Source: Platanthera guangdongensis (Eukaryota > Streptophyta > Magnoliopsida > Asparagales > Orchidaceae). Taken from it: a stretch of DNA of 64,000 nucleotides. The notes below the pieces were generated by a model. That model saw only the letters and a program-made list of their open reading frames with translations, was not told the origin of the DNA and searched no databases. Shown here in pieces: positions 24,945 through 35,234 of this stretch (positions are counted from its first letter, which is position 1; the number at the start of each line of letters is the position of its first letter). Position numbers and translations under genes: made by a program. The stretch covers positions 63,656,822 through 63,720,821 of the forward strand of contig CM077162.1 of the NCBI GenBank assembly GCA_039583875.1. Direction: 5' to 3'.

Positions 24945-25301
24945 TGGGAAGCCGTGCGGTTAGGAAACAATCCGCGCGGATAGGAAGAAGAAGAGCTGCA
25001 ACGGTCACGAGGGCAGACACCAGCGGCCAGAAAAGCCACGACCAAGCCGCAGACCCAAGCAGAGGGATAGAAGTCGAGCGGCTAGAAGATAGTCTGCTCG
25101 AACAGAAGCAAAGACCAACAAGGCAAACAAGGCAACAGGTCGCGGCGATAGGTTGCGGTGACTTAGCACAGGTAACAAAGAGGTCGCGCACACAGAGGGC
25201 AACGACAAGGAGAGAAAGAAGCCGCGCGGATAGGGCGCATACGGGCGAAGCAAGCCGCGCGGACAGGGAAGGCGCACAGAGTCAGGAGGAGAAGATCGAG
25301 T

Positions 25302-25313
25302 GCTCTGATACCA
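25302..25313 (-). other. Copia-1 primer-binding site
   Basis: TGGTATCAGAGC on the minus strand, perfect to the initiator-Met tRNA 3' end and directly adjacent to the 5' LTR. Confidence 0.95.
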
Positions 25314-25753
25314 TGTAAAAGCTGAACAGAAACATGTAAAATCCGAACAGAAACAAACCAGAAGTGGTTTAACTGAAACTTTATTATCCGAAAAAGTATT
25401 TATTACAAAGGTATGACCTCCCTTATATAGAATGGAGGAGAGAAGAGAGAATACAAATAAGAGATGTGGGACTAAAAATTTACAGGACACAAGCGGACTA
25501 TACAGACACAAACCACACAAGCCGCTCGGTTAGACGGAAGGGCTAACCGCTCGGCAACTACCAGAGAGAGAGAGATCGCCATGGGAGACCGCTAGACCGC
25601 CCGATCTCCAAGTCGCCGGAGACAAACCGCTAGACCGCTTGGACCTCAGACAGCAACATACAGCAACCAAGCCGCTGAAGGGTAACAGCAAAACCGCGCG
25701 GTCATCAACCCGCCAAGCCAGACCGCCAGACCGCCCGGTCACCAACTTCAACA
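25314..25753 (-). repeat. Copia-1 5' LTR
   Basis: 440 bp, TGTAAAAGC to TTCAACA, followed by the ATTTC duplication at 25754-25758. It carries the same set of ACCGCnCGGT near-palindromes as the 3' LTR. Confidence 0.93.
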
Positions 25754-25832
25754 ATTTCATAGTAATTAGCACCTTCAAAACAAGATCCCAAGTTAAAGCT
25801 CTCATTATTCTAGACTAGACACCAAACCATTA
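25754..25832. repeat. Host tandem repeat, copy B, middle part
   Basis: Short host segment between Copia-1 and Harbinger. AACAAGATCCCAAGTT matches copy A near 11280. It ends in the TTA Harbinger duplication at 25830-25832. Confidence 0.75.
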
Positions 25833-26181
25833 TGGTCCATTCGGCATGCAGGTATTACTTTCTAGAATTAGCGTTGGGCAGAAAACCAATATCTGCAAGA
25901 ATTGATTTTGTGCAGAAAACTAATTCTGTCGTTCGGCTGTAGGATAGAATTCAGTAAATAGAATTGAAAATGATATGTAAAAGTTGTTCAGCTGCGCAAT
26001 GAAATTGGCTTTTTGAAATTGATATTTTGAAAAATTATACATTTTAAAATTAAAACAGCAAAGTAAACTACTACTGATAATTAAAGTTCAAAATTATAAT
26101 TACATTATGTCACACAAATATTGTCCATAATTAAAAATACAAAAATATATAAATGTTCAACTTGATTAAAAAGGCACAAAT

Positions 26182-26239
26182 CTAGCGATCAAACTGCATT
26201 CGCAACCATATGCCCTTCATGTCTTCAGGTAGCCGCATG
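26182..26239 (-). pseudogene. C-terminal end of Harbinger Myb-like protein
   Basis: The minus strand reads MRLPEDMKGIWLRMQFDR then stop. It continues the frame that is cut at 47005-47010 (NVTYSC), so Tekay-C sits inside this gene. The Leu-Pro-x-x-Met/Leu-Lys-x-x-Trp-Leu pattern is the usual end of plant Harbinger Myb-like proteins. Confidence 0.75.
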
Positions 26240-28371
26240 TGTAACACCTCCCCTATAATGACCGTATAATATGGGTCCAGCCGGGGCCCCACAACATACG
26301 GACGCCACAGCTTTAGTATTATAAGATGATATAACTACCCACACTCAAAACTCTTTGCACAACACAGCAGAAAAACCAGCAAGACTAGAAGTTATCCACC
26401 ACTATAAGAGTAATAAAAAGATGGCCTTATGGCCCTTACAACACAAGAGACAGAGTCCAAACTCAAAATAATACAACAGTCATGAAAGTGCATAAGCACT
26501 CCTAGTCTACCTCGGCGTGCAAGCCGGACAACAAGAGTCTCAAACATACAATATCATAAAAGTAGAGCTACAAAAGAGGGGAACACTTCATGAGGCTTAG
26601 GCCTTTCTGGCCGGCGAGCTAGCTCCTGCTTGCGATCCTTGCCCTGTAAAAATTATTAGTAACGTGGGTCAGCAAAGGCTGACCTCAAACTGTATAACTA
26701 ACACATCTCCTCCCGGCCGCCCCTAACGGACCCCGGGGTACTCCTCCAACCTGCTAGTTAGCACTTCGTATGCAATAATCATAGACAAGAAAAGCAACTA
26801 AAGAAACAGGCTTGGATGTCTCAAACATCATACATGTTCTCTACTGTTGAGCATATAATGTTAGGGCCTACTATGCAACATGAATGCAACACCCGGGTTT
26901 CACCCAAGGCACCCTATATCGTATGCATCTAACACAACATCACATCAATTGGGTACTCACCGTTTCCCCATTGGCATGAAGCCACAAACAAAGTGGGTAA
27001 CACAATCTCCCCCAACGGCGCACATGCAGCCACATGGAACTCTCGCTAAGGCCCCACCCGCTCAAGGTCTTAACCCTGGGCTAGCCTGCAAGCTCTGACG
27101 TCTCATGTCAGGATTCCAACAAACACAAACTGACCGATTCTAAGAAGCCTTGCTGGACCCCACCCGCTTATGGCCTCATTGCCGGGCTTGCCCCCATGCT
27201 TGACATTCTCGTCAGTCTCACAGAAGGGGACTAGTCTTGTCGGGACACTCTCCACACATGACGTGAATGTCACGGGATAGCCAGCCGACCACGGAGACAC
27301 AGCCACGCCTTGGCACATCACAAACCAAGACAATTCCACCGTAATCCCTCATTTGTACTGCAGTGTTCCCGCGTACCAAGGAAACCATCTTCCACTCATG
27401 CGGAGCTAACCTTGTCCACCAAGGAAACCATCTACCGTCATTGAGGAGCTAACCTTGTCCGGTTCCGACTACACGTACTCACTCGAGAAAAAGGGGAAAA
27501 CATCACCACATCACAAACGGCATTTTGTCGCAACGGTTCTCTACGAATCCTTAAATCTCGTATGCAACATCACCGAGTCGGACTAACGGTCGCGACTACG
27601 GCTTCACCCGCCATGCCTAATCCACCAACGGAGCGGATTTCTAATGCAAAACATACCGGGGACGGACTCAATCAACCCGGAGGTTCCTCTTGAACCTTGG
27701 CGACCCAAACCCCTCTCATTTGAGTGTTTGGTGCCCAAAAACTAGAAAAGAAAAGATGCTAAGACATGCATCCTAAAACCGAGAGGAGAAGTGTCGTTAC
27801 CTTCCGACTCCTCTTCCTAGCCATGGTAAAATAGCCGGATGAAAACCTTTGCAATGATCTAGCCTCCAAGGATCTGGACTCGGCTCGCAATTTGGAGCAC
27901 TGAAGCCTCTCCAACAGCCGGTTCTCCACTTCACCTTCCTCCTTGCTCTCATTTCTCTCTAGAACTTAGAAAGAGAACCACTCAAAAGAAATGAGGGTTT
28001 CTAAGGGTCCAATCCCGAGTATATCCCATCAGGAATAACACCCAGTCGTTGGATCCCAAAATAAAGAAACGAACGACTTTGATTCGGGCCTGAAAAGCTA
28101 AACCTGGGCCGGACACATCCTGACACACGCCCGTGTCTAGGGCAGTGTCCCCCATTTGCCATCAAAACCGACGCGCCTCGAACAACACACGGGCATCCGA
28201 CACGCCCGTGTTCTTCCTGACACGCCTGTATCCCAACTGACACGGCTGTGTGGTCGGGCGTGTGCCTCCATCGACACAGCCCCGAAAACAACCCGAGAAC
28301 TACACGGGTACTGGACACCCCCGTGTCCTTGCCCGTGTCTACCTCAACACACCTAGGCTCCAGGCCGTGTT

Positions 28372-30018
28372 TGAAAGTCCACCTAGTGTCAACTATCTTC
28401 ACCTATGGGGGGGAATAGGTGACGTGCAGCGTTTTTGCGGAATTTAAAATTGTGCCTGCACAAGAAAACAAAACAGCACAGCACAGAAAGTACACAAGCA
28501 ATTTATAGTGGTTCCCCGATTTGGGTACATCCACTTTCCCCCTTCGACCTATCTCCCAACAAGGGACGACTCGGTCTCTTCACCAACAGGATTGAAATCC
28601 AATCCTTGCACTATCGGAAGGAACCCTTCCACACGTAGGAGTCAACACTCCCACAACACGGGTTGCACCCAACCCTTACAACTCGGAACCAACGTTCAAT
28701 TACAACAAAAATGAACTAGAATGTACAAGAAATACAAACTACGTTTGGAGACTAAGGTGTCCCTCTTCGTTGACGACGTGTTCTTGAAGTCCACGAAGAG
28801 TCCACAACCCTAGATCTCTCTTCGAGAGAATCTCCCCGGAATCGGCGGCGGCAAGATGGGCAGCGGCTTGGTTCACGGGATCGGTGGCGACAACGGTGTG
28901 CGGCTGCTGTACTTTGGAGATCCAAACTTCGTAGCAAAGCTAGCTAGGTCTTCCAACGGTCACACTAGGATCGATCGTCTCAATCGATTTGGACGGGGAA
29001 GGTTTTCCCGATCAACGAATCAAGAGACAAGGGATCTCCGGGTAGACACGTGAGACGCTATGCTTGGCTAAGCTTCTGTCGACGGGAGATCTGGAAGAAA
29101 CCACGATCAAGACCGGCGATCAACTTGCTCGAGCGGCGACGGCGGCGGCGGAGCAGAAATCGCGATCTAGGTCACGTCGCGGCTCGTCTTTTTTCAAATC
29201 CTCTTCGCCCGTCTACTGTTCAAAAATACGCGTGTATTTATACAGTAAAATACTCTTTTATGACCGTTATGGGTCCCACCAGAAGAAACCCTAAATCCGG
29301 TTCAAAACAGTGCCAGCGGCAGAATCCGGTCCAGCTTTTTCCAGAAAATTGCCCAAGTCAAAATCGGCGAGAATCGAAAGTGAGTCTCGTCGAATCGTCG
29401 AGAATCAAAGGTGATTCTCGACGATTCGGCGAGAATCAAAGATGATTCTCGTCGAAGTTGACTTGGTTGCACGCACTGATTTAGCCGGGTCGAGACGGCG
29501 AGAATCAGCCAGTGACTCTCGACGATTCGGCGAGAATCACTAGTGATTCTCGCCGAATCGACGAGAATCAATTCTTACTTAGAATCAGAGTTGCTCGCTT
29601 TGAAGTAGCTGGATCGAGTCGGCGAGAATCAGCCAATGATTCTCGACGATTCGGCGAGAATCACTTGGTGATTCTCGTCGATTTACACTTAGACGATTTT
29701 TCGTCTTTCCAACCATGAGGTGCTCCTTGACCCATCATTGCTCCTTGTCTGCTCTTGCCTTAACACAGCCCTGTACTTGAAAATAAGTACACTCCAATAG
29801 AGAGAGTACACGTAGGCCAACACACTGATCTGCTCAACGAGGGATTACGTCGTGCAGACCCGTGTATATTGACCTACTGCACCCTGACATTGGTGTGCAC
29901 TTAGCGTGGAATAACTGCAAGCACAACTTGAAAGATTTTATCAAATACATTGTGAATTCATCTTAGCTTGACAGGTGGCTTCCTCAAATCCAGATAATTG
30001 TGGATACAATACCCAACA
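28372..30018 (-). repeat. LTR-X 3' LTR
   Basis: 1647 bp; the plus strand starts TGAAAGTCC and ends ACCCAACA. A minus-strand TATA box (TATAAATA) is at 29235-29242. An array of GATTCTCG/CGAGAATC inverted repeats occupies 29365-29690, upstream of the TATA in element orientation, with a perfect 38-bp palindrome at 29523-29560. Confidence 0.93.
29365..29690. repeat. CGAGAATC/GATTCTCG palindrome array, LTR-X left LTR
   Basis: The octamer CGAGAATC and its complement GATTCTCG alternate many times, usually joined through CGATTCGG or CGTCGA. The 38-bp perfect palindrome 29523-29560 is centred on ACTAGT. Confidence 0.93.
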
Positions 30019-30031
30019 ATCTCCCCCTATT
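30019..30031 (-). other. LTR-X polypurine tract
   Basis: Minus-strand AATAGGGGGAGAT directly next to the 3' LTR. Confidence 0.85.
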
Positions 30032-30428
30032 TGACGAAGCCAAAATCCTACTAGCTAAGATGAATACCACCAGCCATATAATATATACAACATAGAGAAT
30101 ATAAAGATGTGGCACAAGAAAATATAGGAAAACAGATCAAGGCTTGAGTCAATCATAAATTCATATACATATATATATATAAATATAATCAGGATTGTTC
30201 ATATATCAATAAGACAAGATAAAAGTGTTCAAGAGACAATGACAATCTATGAATTTCTGTCTATGGATGTTTGGCTAGGTCATCCTTAAGCTTCTGAGCC
30301 AAAAATTTCTTTCTTTGCCTTTCAACATACTCCTTGGGCTTTGGATAGTATCTGGGTGGAGGAGCTTTATCTGTCGCAGTGTTGGTCCTGAAAAAGATGT
30401 TCCGTTTAGCTTCATACGTCTTGTGCAG

Positions 30429-32591
30429 CTACCACTCATGCTGGCTGTATACGTCGTTTCGATTGATTTCTCCTTTTTCTTGTAGCCAGAATGTGTCCAA
30501 GATGATACTCTTTGAAACCGGACTCCACTTTTCGTTTCTTACTTCCTCCTCCTTCAATCTGATTCTCTTTTTAGCTTGTGTTTCCTTGGATGTCCCTTCT
30601 TGAGATTTTCTCTTGTCTCTGGCTTTTGCTAGGGCTTCTTGGTCAAACATTGCCATCAGTTTTGCCTTGGAGGTGGCCCTAGCAGCATCAGCTTCACTTA
30701 AGAGAACTTCTGCAGCACTTACTCCCTCAGCAGCCGTAGTATAGTCAGGAGCATGAATACCCGCAGGATTTTCAGGCAAATCGACGTCTAACGCTTGTTG
30801 GAGCATCCACCAGCAACTGTCATAGACATATTGGTTTGACAGTTCAAAGTTTTGGATCATGATTTCCCGAAGCTCAGCCATCTTAGCTATATATTCTTTC
30901 TTCCCCTTTTTGGCTTCGACTGCAATGGAGTTTGCATAAGAATGCAGTGACTCATCAATATGCTTTGTAGTCCTGGAGAATTCAATGACCAAGGCTTGTT
31001 GATTGGTGTTGAGAGTTACCATATTGCCATCAAACTTTTGAATATTATTTGCTACGACATGAGCATTCTGATTTACGATTGTGAGAGTATTAGTGTTCCT
31101 TTTTAATCCGTCCATAAGAAGAGTGACAGCTTGGCCGACCGCTGTATATTTATCTTCAAACTTCTTTTCCATCACGTCCAGTTTGTGATTGATCTCCACC
31201 GTGTTCTTGAGCATGAGATTCTCCGATTTCGTAATTCTTTTCAACAGTTTATTTTGAGCTTTCTCAAAAGATGCTTTAAGCTCATCCACTATACCCTGAA
31301 TGACATTCACGGTGTGATTGGCTAGATCATCTCGTAGTGGATGATCCAGAGGCACTCCTTGGCCTTGCTCTTCAGCAGATGCACCTGTAGAGCTGGACAC
31401 GAGCACAAGTTCTAAGGGGGGAATGCTTGCGGCCTCTGTAGATTTCTCGGACTCCCCCTCCACTGTTGCACCAATGTTCTCAGGAACGATCTCAGGAGCG
31501 TGCTTGTCAGAGGGAACTGCAGTGATATCCTGAGTCTCCAATGCTGCCTGTCCCACATTTCCGTCTTCCTCGTCTTCATCGTCCATGAAATCATTCTCAG
31601 CTGCATCGTCTTCCAACCCTTCGTCAGCAGTCTCCTCTATAGCACCTCCGGCTCCTAGATCGTTCAGGTTCAGGGCCTCCTCATTCTCCAGCACAGCTTC
31701 ACTTTCTTCTTGTATATCCGCCACTGCATCGCTGGCTATCTGGGAGATGTCAGATATGATATTAGCATAAGTGGGTAGAGGCTCCCCCTCAATTCCTGCA
31801 GTCAAAGCATCAGGAATTTCACTGGGGATAACTAAGGAATCAGCCACAGTTCCGTCCTCGGTTGGAGATACTTCTTGTCGTTCTTCCACGGCAGCCTGCC
31901 CAATGCGCCTCTCCCATCTGTCAAAAACACTCGAGTCCATTTTCTTCAAGTAATGTAGAGGAACACCTTTACTCATGTCATACTTATCTCCGTTTAACTG
32001 ATTGAGATACAGACTGATGATTCGACCAAAGCTAGGAGATCTGAGGGTGTCCTTTATCTTCTCAAAAAGCAATGCCCCCCAGTTGAATCTTTTTCTGCAG
32101 ACAATTGCCACCAGGATCTTGAACATGTCCGCAGAGATGTGGTCATGAGAGCCCGGCTTGCATATGAGTACTTTTCCAATGATGTCTGACAGAAGTTTCC
32201 CCTCCTCATTCATATCCTTTCGCTTTATCGACCTAGTTCCTCGAGCGAGTCCACAGAATAATAAAGTCCTGGTTTTGTCCTCTTCCTCAAGATAATCCGC
32301 GTGCTTCGAACTAGTGAGCTGCAAGTATTGGGTTAGCTTGCTTGCTGACATCTTGATCGTTGCCCCTGCAACCTTGCTCTTGATGAGAGAGTCGTCATTC
32401 CGGAGTTTTGCGGTTGCGAAGAACTCCAGCACTTCCTTGTCCAAGATTTTACACGGGTGCTCCAGTACGAATGAGAGTCCAGCCTCTTCCAGCATGATAA
32501 TGATGTTTCTGAATTCGTCAGAGGCATGTGAGAACCCTGTTCGAACCAGCTCACATCCAGTGATCAGTCCAGTGGTTGTCCTTGGATCCAT
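30429..32591 (-). CDS. LTR-X ORF2, 720-residue protein of unknown function
   Basis: The frame is fully open for 720 codons. Residues 1-235 look like a helical globular domain (LITGCELVRTGF, ILDKEVLEFFATAKL, FNWGALLFEKIKDTL) recalling the plant-specific transposon-associated proteins seen in other plant genomes. Residues 240-400 are a low-complexity linker, strongly acidic at 289-345. Residues 425-580 are rich in spaced hydrophobics (VNVIQGIVDELKASFEK, HKLDVMEKKFEDKY) and probably form a coiled coil. Residues 656-683 are Lys/Arg-rich (AKKRIRLK), a possible nuclear signal. It lies 3' of gag where pol would be. There are no catalytic motifs of RT, RNase H, protease or integrase. The function is unknown; the family resemblance is from memory and unverified. 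Confidence 0.75.
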   Translation of the reverse strand: MDPRTTTGLITGCELVRTGFSHASDEFRNIIIMLEEAGLSFVLEHPCKILDKEVLEFFATAKLRNDDSLIKSKVAGATIKMSASKLTQYLQLTSSKHADYLEEEDKTRTLLFCGLARGTRSIKRKDMNEEGKLLSDIIGKVLICKPGSHDHISADMFKILVAIVCRKRFNWGALLFEKIKDTLRSPSFGRIISLYLNQLNGDKYDMSKGVPLHYLKKMDSSVFDRWERRIGQAAVEERQEVSPTEDGTVADSLVIPSEIPDALTAGIEGEPLPTYANIISDISQIASDAVADIQEESEAVLENEEALNLNDLGAGGAIEETADEGLEDDAAENDFMDDEDEEDGNVGQAALETQDITAVPSDKHAPEIVPENIGATVEGESEKSTEAASIPPLELVLVSSSTGASAEEQGQGVPLDHPLRDDLANHTVNVIQGIVDELKASFEKAQNKLLKRITKSENLMLKNTVEINHKLDVMEKKFEDKYTAVGQAVTLLMDGLKRNTNTLTIVNQNAHVVANNIQKFDGNMVTLNTNQQALVIEFSRTTKHIDESLHSYANSIAVEAKKGKKEYIAKMAELREIMIQNFELSNQYVYDSCWWMLQQALDVDLPENPAGIHAPDYTTAAEGVSAAEVLLSEADAARATSKAKLMAMFDQEALAKARDKRKSQEGTSKETQAKKRIRLKEEEVRNEKWSPVSKSIILDTFWLQEKGEINRNDVYSQHEW

Positions 32592-33582
32592 TGCAAACCT
32601 AGGGAGAGAATCCCTACTCTACGCTTAATCAATAGTAAAAAGGGAAGCGACACTAAAAATAAAGTCCTTGTAAGGATGAGGATGTGGTTACCCAAGAGCG
32701 TAGACGGTGAGTTAGTTTGACAAAGACGGCGGACACCCGGGAGGTGCACGTGACTGTGATTGATCGAAACTGCGGAGAAATCCCTGGACGAGGTTGCGGG
32801 ATTCTTGCACATCAAGATCGACAGAATTCTTCACGGGTTGCGGGAATCTTGTGGGATGTCGACGGAAGGGGAAGAATCACGGGTCCTTCGGTGAGAGTCC
32901 TTCGGGAAGAAGCTTGCGGGAATCTTGCGGGAATGCTTCACGAATCGGCGAGAGTCCTTCGGTGAGCTTCCTGCGGAATGTGAAGGGTCGGCGAGAACTG
33001 TGCGATATCGATGGGTCTAAAGGGATTTTAACGGATTTTAACGGGTCTTCTGATATCAAGATAATTAAAAAAAAAATTCTAAATATATATATATATATAT
33101 ATATTTCTTAAAGCCAATATATTTAGGGTTTGAACCGGGCTTTTCCATACATTTCTTGATGTCAAGATTTCCAATGTCGTATCTTCGTTGTCGAGATTTC
33201 CAATGACGTATCGTCGTTAGTTTTCGAATCTACTAGTGGAATTTTCGATAAATCTTCATTGATGTGTCTAAGGTTTATGTTTACCGTGTTAACCTATCCT
33301 TAGGTGTACACACATATATGTGTAAATTAATATATAAATATATATATATATGGAAATGTCGATACAATATGACTCAAGTCTTGGAGCTGATTAAGAGTAC
33401 CTGGGATTATGAGAGTTATCTTTTGGCCCCTCTGATTAAAACATACCAGGTGCTCAATGTGAGTATGCACAGGTAGATATCACTTTTGTGATTCCATATA
33501 TTTGTTCCAATATAGTCTTGAAACATCTTCTGTCTAGTTCCCATTATATTTACGGGAACCTAGACTACCCTGCAAAAGAGAG
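32592..33582. other. Spacer between the two LTR-X genes
   Basis: No gene. 32760-33000 holds repeated GCGGGAATCTTG and GGCGAGAGTCCTTCGG words that echo the LTR array. Short (TA)n runs lie at 33083-33104 and 33331-33352. A separate promoter for ORF2 could be here but none can be shown. Confidence 0.6.
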
Positions 33583-35160
33583 TTACTTTACCTTAGGAAC
33601 CCAATACATATTGGGTCCTAGGTTCTTGTTAGCATAAACACTCGACTGCCTTCCTTCAGAAATCCTGTGAGGAAGACTACCTCTGCCCAGGAGATGTGGA
33701 TAGGCCCTTGCCCTTGACACAGAGGGGTTGTGCCAACAGTCTATGGCAAAGTGTCCCACCTTGCCACAGCACCAACACGCGTGAATGTTGTATCTCCGTT
33801 TCTGACCTGATCTAGTGACTGAGGTAGTCATGAGCCTAGGTCCAAACGGGATAGATCTGGATCTGCTCCCAGAACTGCCTCTTCCATCGTGACACGTGGA
33901 ACGGTGGAATGAATGCATGCAGCGAACGTCACGAGGCCTGGGAGGAGGTGCCTTCCTTTCAGTCAGCCCCCTTCCTGAGGCCCCATGAGAACTTACAGCA
34001 TGACTTCTAACCCCCCTTTCCTGTGTCCTTGGGTGGAGAGAAGAGTTTTGAGAGCTGATACCAGCCGATTCATGCCGAGTAGGGGCAGTGACCGAGAATA
34101 TAAAGGGCTCAGACTGAGCCTTAGGTATTCTCTCATGGGTGGCCATGACGGCCCTTGCACTATGGGAGTCCCCACATGAGGACAGATCACCCTTGCAGTG
34201 ACCACGATTATTCCTGTGATCATACCTGAAGGCATGATGAGTAGCCTTCCTGCTTGGAGTGGGGGGTCGGAATACCGTTTCCCCATTTCTCCACGAATTG
34301 ATAATTCGGGAGATCCACCCATTTTCTACCTTTCTCTTCATAGCATCAACCTTGGAAAAGTTAGATACTATCCTTTTCTCATTCTCTAGACTACTCTCTA
34401 GATCTGAGATTTTAGAGTCCTTGACCTTGTTGGATGCCAATTGGAGAACCAACAAGATCTTCAGCCGAGCAATCTCCTGCGCTTGCTCCTCAATAAGTAG
34501 GTTGCTTGTCTGAAGGGCTCTCTTCAGGGAATCAGGATTTTCTGAAGGGAAACCGTTCCTGTCTTCAGGAACTTCAAGAGAGACGGGGCAAGATGAAGAA
34601 GTTGCCTGCTCTTCAGAGTCATTGTCACTAGCGCCAGTGACCGTTGTGTCATTCTCATCAGAACAGCTTTCCTCACTGGCTTCTTCAGTCTCTGACATGG
34701 ACACTGGAGCTCTGATGCTGTCCGATTGATCCTTGCCTTCATCTTCAGAGGCGAGGACCCCCACATAGGCTTCATCCTCTAGTTGACAGCAGATTCCAGC
34801 TTGCTTTGATCCCCCCATCAGCTCTGAGATCATCACCCACATAGATTTGGCCGTCCCACAATTTTCCAATCTAGAGCGAGAAGGTCCAGAGCAGACATCC
34901 ATGATAATCTGACGGATCATCTTGTCCAGATTAAATAATGAGAGTTCCGTCTCCGACATCTCAGCAATACACTGGGGCACTTGGATATTCTTTCCGGAGC
35001 CGGAGGTCTTCATAGGAATAAAAGGACCCTCTTCCAGGATGAAGGATGCTCGAGGATCGATAGCCTCCAAGTGATACGACACTCTCATCTTCCAGACGGG
35101 ATAATACTCCTTTGTGCATGTGGGAAGTCTTAGTGGCGATATCTCATGATCCAGCTCCAT
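33583..35160 (-). CDS. gag: LTR-X Gag-like protein
   Basis: An intact frame of 525 codons from the Met at 35160. The frame is open up to 35265, but that extension runs through the primer-binding site and LTR, so the later Met is preferred. N-terminal residues resemble the DUF4219/UBN2-type capsid of Copia-class Gags (YYPVWKMRVSYHLEAIDP, CGTAKSMWVMISELMGG). An acidic Ser/Glu stretch and a Leu/Lys helical stretch follow (EEQAQEIARLKILLVLQ). Near the C-terminus is one CCHC knuckle, CWCCGKVGHFAIDCW, with C-x2-C-x4-H-x4-C spacing, preceded by Arg/Ser-rich sequence. It should bind RNA and form particles in the cytoplasm. Confidence 0.85.
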   Translation of the reverse strand: MELDHEISPLRLPTCTKEYYPVWKMRVSYHLEAIDPRASFILEEGPFIPMKTSGSGKNIQVPQCIAEMSETELSLFNLDKMIRQIIMDVCSGPSRSRLENCGTAKSMWVMISELMGGSKQAGICCQLEDEAYVGVLASEDEGKDQSDSIRAPVSMSETEEASEESCSDENDTTVTGASDNDSEEQATSSSCPVSLEVPEDRNGFPSENPDSLKRALQTSNLLIEEQAQEIARLKILLVLQLASNKVKDSKISDLESSLENEKRIVSNFSKVDAMKRKVENGWISRIINSWRNGETVFRPPTPSRKATHHAFRYDHRNNRGHCKGDLSSCGDSHSARAVMATHERIPKAQSEPFIFSVTAPTRHESAGISSQNSSLHPRTQERGVRSHAVSSHGASGRGLTERKAPPPRPRDVRCMHSFHRSTCHDGRGSSGSRSRSIPFGPRLMTTSVTRSGQKRRYNIHACWCCGKVGHFAIDCWHNPSVSRARAYPHLLGRGSLPHRISEGRQSSVYANKNLGPNMYWVPKVK

Positions 35161-35220
35161 GCTTCTGACACTGGTGGCAGGATTATACTCAAGGTGTAAA
35201 CCTTTTTGATGAGTAACCTC

Positions 35221-35232
35221 GCTCTGATACCA
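35221..35232 (-). other. LTR-X primer-binding site
   Basis: TGGTATCAGAGC on the minus strand, two bases from the 5' LTR; perfect to initiator-Met tRNA. Confidence 0.95.
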
Positions 35233-35234
35233 CT

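Larger units (their letters stand above)
11671..25753 (-). mobile_element. Copia-1, LTR retrotransposon (Ty1/copia)
   Basis: Net length is about 5.4 kb once Tekay-B (14822-23535) and one target copy are removed, normal for a plant Copia. TSD ATTTC lies at 11666-11670 and 25754-25758. On the minus strand the order is 5' LTR, initiator-Met primer site, gag with CCHC and protease, integrase, RT, RNase H, polypurine tract, 3' LTR. Integrase before RT defines Ty1/copia. Reading frames carry stop codons but few frameshifts, so decay is mainly by point mutation plus the Tekay-B insertion. Confidence 0.93.

Noticed and set aside
28001..28402. 133-codon frame starting in LTR-X and ending in the Tekay-C LTR
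   Set aside because: It crosses the LTR-X insertion junction and has no homology.
28752..29445. Short Arg-rich frames in the LTR-X LTRs
   Set aside because: Repeated identically in both LTRs, within U3/R sequence, without domains.
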